Source: Cyanophora paradoxa (lineage: Eukaryota; Glaucocystophyceae; Cyanophorales; Cyanophoraceae). Taken from it: a DNA stretch of 64,000 nt. The notes below the pieces were generated by a model. The model searched no databases. It saw only the letters and a list, made by a program, of their open reading frames with translations, and was not told the DNA's origin. Location of the stretch: NCBI GenBank assembly GCA_004431415.1, contig QPMI01000190.1, positions 124,001-188,000 on the forward strand, written 5' to 3'. How positions within the stretch are numbered: the stretch's first letter is position 1; every line of letters begins with the position of its first letter. Shown here piece after piece: positions 1 to 9,887 of the stretch. Made by a program: the position numbers and the translations under genes.

Positions 1-1157
1 GGGCGCGTTGATGGTCAGCGCCCGCACGCGCCGCTCCAGCTCCGTGGTCAGCTCCGCCACGACCTGCAGTCGGGCGCGGTCAGCGCGAGCGCGCGAGCTT
101 GCGCGTGCGGGCGGGCGGCCTGCGAGCTTAGCGGCTCGGCGGACCTTGCGAGGCTCGCGCTCGTAGGCGTCGACGAGGGTCGGCGGCAGGTCGACCGGCT
201 TCCCGATGAGGAGCACGCCCTGGGCCCGGAACCGGTGGCCTCGGATGTACGTGAGCCCGCACGGCACGATCTTGAGCCCCAGCGCCGTCGGGCTCGGCGG
301 GTTCGAGGGCGATTTGCGCTCGTCCACCATAGTCCCGAGCGCGATCCGCGCGCAGCCTGCGTCCGCTCAGCCGCGCATCCTCCGAAAGATGTGCGATGCC
401 GCGACGCGCGCGCACCGGTCTTGAAGGGCTGCAGCTCGCTCTTGTCGTGCGAGATGCTGCGGGCTCTTCAGCGGAACTCCGTGCGGGAGGACGGGGAGCG
501 CGCGCACCCTTCCGGGAAGATAGCTATGCACTTCCCTTGCCGGAGGCTCTTGTAGATCTCGCTGAAGGACCAGTCTGGAAAGGTGACGGAAAGGTCACTA
601 CCGGACGGACCAAGAGGCGAGAAGGCTCGACGCGGGAGAGCCGGCGGCTCACCGTTGTTTTGTTCCTTTCCTTCGTAATCAAGTCTCCGCTTGATCGGGA
701 TGGCGCCGCATCCTTCCACGAACCAGCCGAGGATGGGGACCCGAAAGAGCGTGTCCTTCGCAATGAAGTGCACATGGCGGTTGACAGCGCTGTACAAAAA
801 GAGAGCATCGACGAGCCCATTGATCTAAAACTCAGCGTTAGCGGCCCGCGCGAGGGCGAGCTAGCAAGGAGCCCGAAAGCGCGGGGGCAACGAACATGGT
901 TAACTGCTAGGATGACAGGGTTCCCGTCCTTTGGTATATTCTCGAGGCCGACCTGAGCGCGGGGCGGTCGGCAACGCTTGCGGCAGGGCTCGAATTCGCC
1001 GAGCGCACCACCTCAGTGTCGCGGAAGAACAGGCGCACGATTAACCTGCGCGGCCCGTGAGGAGAAGACTCTGGATTCGATAGCGCGATAGCCCGCACCG
1101 AAAGACGAAGTCAACTATCGGAGCGATGACCTTCAGGCCCCATGCGCAGCATGCCAT
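1..1157 (-). CDS. Glycerol-3-phosphate acyltransferase, PlsC family (partial, multi-exon)
   Basis: This enzyme is expected to acylate glycerol-3-phosphate (or dihydroxyacetone phosphate) in the first step of glycerolipid synthesis, at a membrane. The spliced minus strand starts MACCAWGLKVIAPIVDF and then shows the acyltransferase blocks in order: NHINGLVD (HxxxxD catalytic motif, around 815-915), GWFVEGCGAIPIKR (block II), FPEG followed by SHDKSELQPFKTG (block III), and IVPCGLTYIRGHRFR (block IV). The C-terminal piece RALTINAP is typical of the fungal and protist GPT2/SCT1-type enzymes. At least five short introns with GT-AG ends are needed, for example about 70-145 and 366-410. The ATG at 1155-1157 was chosen because it opens a hydrophobic N-terminus in frame with the first spliced exon. 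The 3' end runs off the window. The GPT2-like assignment is confident; the acyl acceptor is inferred. Confidence 0.85.
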
Positions 1158-3563
1158 CGCGCCGCAGGTCTAAAAGCCCCGCAGGGCGAAAGCAATCGTT
1201 TAGGTTGATCCAGTCATGTGCTGTGGCGCTATCCCCCGTGCCTGCCCCGCGCTCTCCGACAGAGTGTACCCCCGTCTCCAAAATTCAGAATCCACATTCC
1301 AATTTCGCCCTTTCTTTCGAACGGGACGCGTACGATGCAGACGATCGGCGAGCGGTGCGCTGGCGCGCTCCGCCTCGCCGCATCCCCGCGCTGAGTTCGC
1401 CTCCTGTCGTCAGGTTGCTTCCTCCAGACACTCCTGCGCTTGACGTGAACAAGCGCGCGCACGCGGAGCGCGACAGGGAGCGCGAGTCTCCGCGTGAAGA
1501 GCTCGATGCGAACAAGCCAGCGTCGTATCCCTTCTTCTCAGGCCAGCGCCGCCCCGCGCCCGCAGGCCGCAGGCGCAGCGAGCCTGAGCAAAGAAGCTCT
1601 CATCGCATCGCAGAAGCGCGCGCCGCGACGCCGGAGCGCGAATCGCCCTTGAGCTTTGCGCCAGTGCCCGTCGACGTCGCGCGGGAGCCCGAGGCCCGCG
1701 CGACTGAGCAGAAGAGGGAGCCGGACTCGCAGATCAAAGAGGCAGGCGAAGAATCGGCGGCCGTGAAGGTTGACGAGACTGCATCCCGGCGGCCACCCCC
1801 AGCGGCGGCGCGCGAAGCGCCGAACGCTGAGATGCAGCACCCGCACCGCCACGGCGAGCTCGTCACGCGCGTCGTCGAGCAGCAGGTCCGACAGCCGCGC
1901 GGCTCGCGCAGCACAGCACCTCACCGCCGCGCCAGAAAGTCGCCGAGGACACCTTTCTGCTGTCCACCTGCATCCTCGCGGTGCGAATGCCTCTCCGCCG
2001 CTCCGGTCGCGCGGCGCGCCGCAGCGCGACGCAGTCGTGACCCGGAGACGTCGCTCCCGGCAGGTGATTCTCACGCTCGTGACTCTGTACGCGGGCATGC
2101 AGGGCGGCACGCGGGAGGCCGCGGCGGGGCGGCACGCGCCGATCGCCGTCGAGGCGCCCGTCGGGGCCGCCGCGCCCCTCGCCGACCTGCTCTCCACCGC
2201 GCGCGACCTGCAGCGCGCCAAGGAGGCGGTGCGCTCGGATTAGATCAGATCGGATTAGGGGCGGCTCCGATGCCGGCGCAGGTGCTGCAGGAGCTCCCGC
2301 TTGCGACGGGGGCGGCGCTGCAGCGGGCGCGGGCACTGCTGGACGGCCTGCGGGCCTCCCCCGGCGCCCCGGGCGAGCTCGCGCACACCCTCCGCACCGT
2401 CGCCGCCGGCCTGCAGTGCGCCCCGCTGACTCCACGCTCGAGCTCGACGTGCAGCTCGAGCGCCCGCCCGAGCGCCCGCCCGCGCAGGGAGCTGGCTCGG
2501 GAGGCGCGGGACGTCGAGCCCGAGGCGGCGCCGGGCTTCGACGACACCATCAAAATGGCCCTCCACACGCGCGTCACCGCCCCCGCCGGCCTCGCCCCGC
2601 ACCAGGCGCCCCCGCTCCTCCCCTCCCGCCTCGCGCCTGCCCTCCTCTCGCGCTTGACTCGGCGCAGGCGGCGGCGACGGGCGTGCAGGTGGCGGAGGAG
2701 CGCACGCACTACACCGTCTCGCTCCTCGCCCCCGCCCGCCTCCTCCGCGGCGCCACCGTCCGCCCGCCCCGCCCCGCCCCGCCCTCCCGGCCCCGAGGCC
2801 CCGCCCCAGTGATCCCCGCACAGATCCACGTGCAGGGCGAGTCGCGCACCGCTCGGATCTGACCCGAGCGCACCTGAGCGCGCCCACCAGAGAACTTCCT
2901 CCTCATCGAGTCTCCGGCGGCGGCGGCGGAAGCGAAGAAGGCGGCCCAGGGCGCTCCGGCCGCCAGCGCGGCGGGCGGGCCGCGCGGGGCGCTGAAGCGG
3001 GCGGCGGGTGCGGTCTTCGGGCGCGCCAAGCACCTCGGGCACCTCCACTCCCCCTCCCCCGACGCCGCCGGCAAGGTGCAGCACGCCGCCCCGCGAGGCG
3101 CCTCCGCCCCGAGCCACCGCGGCAGGCGCTCCACCGCGCCGTGCACGTGCCCGGGCTGTGGCGCGTCTTCCCCCACGAGATCGAGGTGCCGGCAGCCGGC
3201 GACCCGACCCGACTCGATCCGATCCAGTCCGGTCCGATCCGGTCCGAGCGCGGCAGGTCCGCGTGGAGCGGGCGGGCGCAGTCGCCTCGCCCGCCACCGC
3301 CGAGCCTCTCTACCAGCTCCAGGCCCGTATCGGATCCGATCCGACCCGACCCGATCTGATGACCTGATCTGATCCCGTCCGAGCGCGGCAGGTGCGGGTG
3401 CCCCGGCGGGAGGACCAGGGGTACGGTGCGAGCTGGAGCCCCCCGGGATGAGGGCCTGATCTGATCTGGCGCGGGGCGGGGGCAGAGTTCGGGGTCCCCT
3501 TCGAGTTCGACGCGCACGCACACGGGGCCGGGGGCCCCGAGGAGGCCGCCGCCGCCGCCTGAG
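1142..3563 (+). CDS. Membrane-anchored protein with possible Hsp20/alpha-crystallin-like domain (multi-exon)
   Basis: This is a tentative multi-exon model. A long charged, Arg/Glu/Ala-rich N-terminal region (1142-1900) leads to HGELVTRVVEQQ. After a GT-AG intron comes a single transmembrane segment, FLLSTCILAVILTLVTLYAG, interrupted by another intron (about 1970-2060). Spliced exons then give AKEAVLQELPLATGAAL, FDDTIKMALHTR, THYTVSLLAP, NFLLIESP, VFPHEIEVP, LYQLQ and VRVPRRED, ending EEAAAAA and TGA at 3561-3563. The beta-strand order (YTVSLLAP ... NFLLIES ... VFPHEIEVP ... VRVPRR) resembles an Hsp20/p23 sandwich, but identity is weak. Several introns carry CGATCCGATCC-type words. One donor appears to be GC (after CAG at about 2835). 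The first in-frame ATG, at 1142, overlaps the start of the opposite gene by 16 bp, so an unseen upstream exon is also possible. Confidence 0.45.
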
Positions 3564-3713
3564 GCCCTTCAGGCTTCAGCTTGTGGCTCCAGCATCTGCC
3601 CCCGGGCCCGGCCCCCTCCCCCTTGGCCCGGCGTGTACATCTGTAAATAGACTGTCATTCGACATCGGCACGGCTCCTACTCTTGAACTGCGATTGCCGC
3701 CAGTGCGGGAGTG

Positions 3714-4150
3714 CTAGAGGAGGTCGAGGAGCTCCATGCCGGCCTCGACGGCGTCCTCAATCCTCGACTCGGCGAACTCGCCGCCCATCTCTTTCAGCAG
3801 TTTCCGCGCCTGCTCCGCCTCGCCCGACCGCAGGAGCGTCAGCACCTGCCCGACGGCGAGTTTGTCCGTCACACTTGATCATCGGATCATGATCATGAGC
3901 GCATATGCATGCATGTGGCCTACTACTAGGCTATATAGCTAGTAGTACGTTTCGCCATCGACCTACACGTACGCACCTTGCGCAGCTGCGGGCCGGGCCT
4001 CTTGCGCTTGTCTTTCAGGGCCTCGTATTCCTCCTCGTACTGCTTGAGCGTCGCGTAATCGATGACTCCTTTCACCACCATCTTCCCGCACTTGACGGCG
4101 ATCTTGGTCATGATGTACAAGGCCGGGCCGGTGACGAAGGGCTCTGCCAT
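3714..4150 (-). CDS. Small unknown protein, two exons
   Basis: I do not recognise this family. Exon 1 begins MAEPFVTGPALYIMTKIAVK and runs to PQLRK, where a clear GTGCGTACGTG donor follows. Exon 2 (about 3714-3870) reads DKLAVGQVLTLLRSGEAEQA and ends ELLDLL then TAG (3714-3716). The product is about 110 residues, mostly helical, with a Lys/Glu-rich middle (KQYEEEYEALKDKRKR) that could form a short coiled coil. There is no signal peptide. The intron between the exons (about 3870-3975) holds palindromic words such as GATCATGATC. The clean splice sites and ordinary amino-acid composition support a real gene; the function is unknown. Confidence 0.6.
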
Positions 4151-5315
4151 GTTGAATGGAGGCGAAACACTGAGATGCGATGGGAGGTACGGGCGGGAGG
4201 TTTTAATTTAGAGGATCCGGAGCGCTCAGCGGCTAGCAGCAGCCTTGCAGCCGCTGAGCCTGGCACTGCGGCAGCTGAACTTTTCGGAAGTGCAGCGGAT
4301 CCCGGAGCAGGTACCGGTATGATCTGGATCCCGGATCCCTCGAGCTCAGGCTCAGATCTCGATCTGGACTCTGAGACGTCATTCCGATGATTCGGCGTCG
4401 TGATCATACGCTCAGGCGTCATTCGCTCAGGTGTCTGAGGCGGCGTCCGGCGTCATCCGTCAGAGTCATCCGGCTCATATGACGACGGCTCATATGCATG
4501 ATCATTTCAAGTCACTGAGTCCCAGAATCAGATCTAGAGCCTTCTCATCGCTTCGGCGACCGCCAGGCCCTGGTACCGAGTACTCCGGGGCAATCGCTAG
4601 CGCGAACCGTCGGACGACGGACGCGGCGCCGGCGATCGCTTAAAAAAGGCCCCGGCCCGATCCGAGCCCATGGCCGGCGGGCATAGTGAACATAGTGCCA
4701 AAATGTCGCCCCGAAATCACGGTTTTTAGAAGGATCGGAAGAAAGCGCGCCCAAGCAGGACCGAGGGGCGGTTCCGGCACGTACCTACTGACTCAGAGCT
4801 GCTTGCGCTGGGCCCGCCGGCCGACGCCATGAGACCCGGTTGAGAGCTCGAATCCCTGCGCGCCGCCTTACAGCGGCCGAGGATGGGGCGAAGGCTGCAG
4901 AATTCGATGATGTGCACCTCGGACAAGCGAAAGCGCGTAGCTAGCGCGCCGCCGGCGCCGCGGGTGAGCCGATGAAGCCAGCGATGTGTACTCCTCGCGT
5001 GCGCGGGCGCGGCGACGTCGCCTGCCGGGCGGGCGTGGCGCCGCGGGGCTGAGCACGGCGCGCGCACGGCAGTGCACATGCGCATCGGGCGGTGTTGACG
5101 TTCGCGCGCTGCAGCTGCATGCATGGCGCCGGCCGGGCGCGCGGAAGTTGGTTTTTTTTGCTATTCGTCCCCCTGCGCTTCTCCCCCCCTTCATTCCCCC
5201 GAAGTTAGCCACCGGTGGCTAACTTGCGATCGAAGGGTACAGGGATCACCCTCCTGAAATTGATCTCTTACAAAACCAACGCTGTCGTAGAACCCTACAC
5301 TATCTGCAAGCGGAA
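4151..5315. other. Intergenic, palindrome-rich, no supported gene
   Basis: No reading frame here looks coding. The stretch is full of short palindromic words (GATCATGATC, GGATCC, CATATG, CTCGAG, TGCATGCA). It contains a 24-bp perfect palindrome at 5202-5225, described separately. A minus-strand frame beginning MANFGGMKGGRS (start 5212) was considered and not accepted. Confidence 0.5.
5202..5225. repeat. 24-bp perfect palindrome
   Basis: The two 12-nt arms AAGTTAGCCACC and GGTGGCTAACTT meet at 5213/5214 with no spacer. It sits about 90 bp beyond the stop codon of the large minus-strand gene, so it could be a dyad protein-binding site or a 3' processing hairpin. Only the symmetry is observed. 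Confidence 0.8.
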
Positions 5316-8300
5316 TCAGGCAATCTGCAGTCCTACGAAAGCCTTGCACCGCTGCAGGAGCCCTTTTGCCTGCTCTTCGTTCGCGAAGATGTCAGGATGC
5401 CCCGCGCGGGCGCGCGGAACCACTCTGTGGAGGCGGCCACAAATGGTGCGCATGCTGTGGGATCGCGCAGGTGGTGGCCACTGCACACCACCCGGCCCCA
5501 GCGCGGGGAAAACAGGACCTCCAGGACGCGGTCGACCCGGCACTTCGCTTTGAAAGTAGACCCAGCGGTCGTGCGCGCGTTCATCTGGTATGCTGGATCA
5601 GAGAGCTCGACGATCGCATGCACCACCCCTGCAACCAGTGTCATGATCGGCACGCTGCGCAACGACACCGTTACAGATAGAAAAAGGAAAGGAAAGGAAG
5701 AGAAAGTAAGAAAGAGAAGGGGGAAGAAAGACAGAATGAAAGAAAAGAAAGGAAAGGACGCACGGCCAGTGGTCCCACTCCAGGTTCTTGAAGCTCTTCA
5801 GGATGTGCATGATCGCCTCCGGCGTAACGTTCACGTCGTCGAGCCGTCGGACTTCGCATGCGACGGTGCATGCACCTAGGCCTTGCCGGGCCGTGCACGC
5901 CAGGTCTCCGTCGTTGGGTGGGAGTCGGGCAAGAACCTCCACGTATGCGCGCACTGCAGGGCTCGAGGCTCTCGCCCCGCGCACCGCAGTTGCGATTTCC
6001 GCAACGCTGTCGCGCACTGAACGATAGCCGTTCTCCTCCCGCGTCATTGCGGGAAACATGTGCAGCTTCGCCTTCAGGGTGGTGCTCATCTGGTTAAGGA
6101 AGCGGTTCTCGGTGTTCGCGACTCTGCGACGAGAAATCAGAAAAGACCGCTGACAGAGGACATGACGGGCGGGGTACACATACCGTCTGTAGAGCAAGGA
6201 GAGGAGGGGTATTGGAATGGGGCGCTCGGCTGTTCCCATCCACACGGCCTTGTTCCGTCGCGTGTACGGTGGGCGGACGTACAGCTCGACCTCTTGCTCC
6301 ACCTCCTCCATAATCCCCTGCGCATTTGGCTGCGAATTGCGTGAGCCGCCGCGACGACGATGGCGCCAGGAACGTGCTCACCTCCTGTACTTTGTCGACC
6401 CTCACCTTGAACGCGGTCGCCCCCAGTTCGTCCACCTCCGGATACTCCTCTCCGGAGCTGTGGGATCGGTCCCCGCGGTTCAAGAGGCGGTGATTGGGAC
6501 GTCCGACTTTGCACCGATCTGCTCCAGCGCCGCTGTGACTTGCTTCAGCGCTGGCATGCTGTTGTGTGATACACGGCCTGTCCCGTACTTCTCCTGCGTC
6601 GAAGTTCAGTTCATGTACGTACCCCCCCACGCTCCTTACCCCCCGGGCGCACCACTATCTCGGGCTTGGAGCGTATCCTTGTGAAGGCCTCGTTCTCCGG
6701 GTCCTCGCGATAGACAGCCGCCGGATTCGCGAGCGCCTCGTGGCACGCCTGCCAAGAGACCGAAAGGCAGGCACGGTTCGGTTGTGGGTTAATCGCTAGG
6801 GGTATCGAAGATTCTGTACCTTCAGCGGCCTCGGTGCTGGGTGGGGGCTGCTCCGGGGTCCTCCCCGGCATCCCGCCTTGCCTCCCACTGAGCTCGGGCC
6901 CTCCTTGCATCTCCGTGTTCATCCTCGTCGATTGCCAGTGCGAGATCGACGAGGCCCTTGAAGATGAGCTGGTTGATGGTTGTTGCCCACCGTCGGAATC
7001 GAGCGATGCGGACAAGGCTTGAGAAGAAGATGCCAATGGAGATGCTGCTCGCTGGCCCGGCAAGCAGGCGCAGGACCTCCATCCCACTCGTGCGGATGCG
7101 CTGCAAAGCCTTTTCGTCGATTGGTCTGCCGGCGCCGCTGTTGACGTTCTTGTTTCCTGTTCCCGACTGGCACTTCTCCACCAGCCTCTTGACTTCTTCG
7201 AACTCCGAGAGACCCGCCCGCGCCTTTCTCTTACGCCCCTTCTCTCTTGGCATCTCTTGCGCCAACATGTCCTCCACAGCCGCTGCCGTAAGCTCGATAC
7301 ATGCATGCAACCTGTGACAGGAAGATCAGATCAGAAACGATGGCGTACCCCCCCCCCCCCCGCGGCCCCCGCGCACCAAAGTTGGAGTGACTCGCCTTCG
7401 CTTGTCTGCTGTTGCGCTGACTGAAGTAAGCGGATCAGACTTCGGAGCTGCTCCTTTGCTTCTTCTGTTGTGCCTAGATTTAAAGCTTGCTGGCTGAGCC
7501 CGAGAGTTGCCTGCATGCGTGGCAGATTGACTTGGGCCTGACCATTCTTAACCTGAGCGTGAAGTTGAGCTCGACGAAGTACAAGATTTAGATGAAGAAT
7601 GTCACCTCCAGGAATGCATCAGCAAGAGACTGAGCTCGAGCTGGCTCGCGCTCCATATCTGCCTCTGCAGGTCGCCAGGCAAGAAGTTGTGTGAGCACCG
7701 CTGCAGCTGACCGGATATCGCCATCGACAGGAGCTGCAATGCAGTTAGACCACAACGAAGCGCCACTTAGCAGTCATTCAAATGCAACTCACAGTAGAAA
7801 TCAAGCGACTCGCCGCCTGACTGACCAAAGAAGTACAGCTCGATCCATTGGGAGAGGTACAGCTTCGATTGTACAGCATACGAGCGGCTATCTGCACGAG
7901 GCGCTGCGGGTTCCTGGAACTCCAGAGCCAAGATTACCTGCACACAAAGACACAATCAGCAGATGCAGCAAGCAGCAAGCATGTCAAACTTGCCAGGTCT
8001 ATTTCACGCAATCTCCTCTCACGGGCGTAGATCTTGTTCTTGTAGAACCACTTGGCTCGCTCCTTTAGCCAATCGTGATGCTTGTCTCGCATTTCCTTGT
8101 CCACTTCGAATTGCCCGTGCTCGCCTACAGAACCAAGGCCAAGAAATGCGCACTGCATCGGCATTCAGTACATTCACACGATGGAAGAACAATAGAAGCT
8201 CACATCAATGTCAATGAGTTCCTCGTAATGCGAAGAACTCTTTGTCTCGTCACCGTTGCCGTCGTTTACATTGCGTGCAGCCTCTTGCTGGCGTGTCGAC

Positions 8301-9204
8301 TCGAGCGCCACCTAAGATCATATTCAGAACAGAATCGCAAGATAAGTTGCAGTAAGAACTGCACCGAGCTCAAGAATTGCTTCAGAGCATTGAGCTCGTC
8401 CAGGTCCGGTCCCGGGCCGGTTCGCCGCGAAACCGCACTCGGCAAGACCTAGCCTGAGCTTGAGCCGCCTGTGCTGTTATCTACACGAGCATGAGCTGAC
8501 ATCATAGGTACTCTGACAAATCCGTGCACCAGATCGAGCCAATCAACACAACTTTGAAATATGTCGCCTCGCTGTTCTCCATTCGTTTCCACGAACAAGT
8601 CCCGCAGCGCTTGCAAGGCTTGAGGTGGGGCAAGTTGATGAGAACGCCCTCTACGTAGTGCAGCATGGGGTCCAAAGCTGCACAACATATGAGAGATGCA
8701 GCAGTTAGGCCTCCGGGCTCGTGCACCAACATCGTGGCGGCGGTGTACACTGGGTCCGGGGCCGGGGGAGGGGCAGGGCCGGGGGAGGGGCAGGGCCGGG
8801 GGAGGGCAGGGCCGGGGGAGGGCGGGGTCGGGGGAGATGGAGGGGCGGGGCCCGGGGATGGGCGGGTCGGGGGGAGGGCGGGGCCGGGGGAGGGGCGGGT
8901 CGGGGGGAGATGGAGGGGCGGGCCCGGGGATGGGCGGGGTCGGGGGGAGGGCGGGGCCGGGGGAGGGGCGGGCAGTACCCCTCTCCCCGCGTCGCACCGG
9001 CCCCGCCGCGCCGGTCAGCGTGGGGACAAGCTCAAGGCTGGAGCGAGCGCCGCCGCTTGCCGTGCTGCCCCCGAGGCCGCCCCCGAGGCCACCACCCGCC
9101 GTGCGGCCCGCCAGAAGGGGATTGGGAGATGAGCTGGAGGTCCACTCCATCTCTTCCTCCCCAAAGAGAGTGCTCCTGGGTCGACATGCTGCGGAGTCGG
9201 GCAT
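5316..9204 (-). CDS. Large multi-exon protein of unknown family
   Basis: I cannot assign a family. The spliced chain begins MPDSAACRPRSTLFGEEEME. Later exons read ALQALRDLFVETNGEQRGDI; VALESTRQQEAARNVNDG; GQFEVDKEMRDKHHDWLKER; KLYLSQWIELYFFGQSGGES; SAAAVLTQLLAWRPAEADME; LNLGTTEEAKEQLRSLIRLL; EVLRLLAGPASSISIGIFFS; ENRFLNQMSTTLKAKLHMFP; and finally FANEEQAKGLLQRCKAFVGL ending in TGA (5316-5318). At least a dozen introns with good GT-AG ends link these exons in frame. The product is mostly helical and cytosolic-looking, with a Ser/Gly-rich low-complexity N-terminus and a Lys/Arg-rich patch (REKGRKRKARAG). One large intron is a G-rich minisatellite (about 8755-8975) and one is a pyrimidine-rich microsatellite on the coding strand (about 5680-5765). 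It could be two genes, but the frames connect throughout. Confidence 0.6.
8755..8975. repeat. G-rich minisatellite inside an intron
   Basis: Degenerate units of roughly 15 to 20 nt built from GGGGCCGGGGGAGGGG and GGGGGAGATGGAGG words repeat about a dozen times. They lie in the first large intron of the minus-strand gene, so the transcript carries the C-rich strand. The plus strand has many G-runs of three or more and could form G-quadruplexes. Confidence 0.8.
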
Positions 9205-9887
9205 AAGACACCGAAAAGCAGCGATCGCTTGGCCAATGAGAAGGCGGTGGACGTCAAGCCCGCGGCGACCGTTAGAACTGAGAACCCAGAAGCGATCGCC
9301 GGCCCAGCAGCTCTTTGTTAGAGGTCGGACTCGCTGGGTATGGCGCCGAACACAAAGCGATCGCCGAGCAATGAGAAGGCTCTATGCGCGGGGCAGATCT
9401 AGCGATCCAATTGAATAGGGAATCTCTATGCGAGCAAGCTCGCAGCGCTACGGGAGGCGGGCACGCACTGCAGGCGTTGGCGTTGGCTGGTGCGACGAAC
9501 TTGAAGCAGCTCCTGTGCAAGCGATCGCCGGTCAGAGACCGTCCTCACGCCGGGGCTCACGGTCGGAAGACTCGGGAACTCGGTGACTCCAGAAGCGCGC
9601 CAAGCGGCCCACTGGACTCCATGTGCACGCGCGCTCCGGATTCCGACTCTAATTTCCGAGGACCGAGGCTCGAAGCGGCTCAGCGGCTCTCGAATTCGAC
9701 TTATCGAATTCGGCTAGTTGTTGCAAATGCGACACTTGATCATCCATAGAATTCATTGTGGCATTAAATATTGTAGCTATATATAGGCTGTACTGGTGGC
9801 TGACTGTACTAGGCTAGCGAGCCTCTGCAGCTGACTCTGAGCTGAGATGCAGCCTGCAGCTGCCAGGCTGGCAGGCAGAACACTAGC
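9205..9887. other. Intergenic, no supported gene
   Basis: No coding exon is evident. The right part (about 9680-9890) is relatively AT-rich with GAATTC repeats, TATATATAGG and direct CAGCTGACT/GCAGCTGCC words. It separates the start of the large minus-strand gene from the stop of the F-box gene. Confidence 0.45.

Noticed and set aside
4868-5212. Minus-strand frame starting MANFGGMKGGRSAGGRIAKK
   Set aside because: After about 25 plausible residues it becomes Arg/Pro low complexity, and no splice partner was found.
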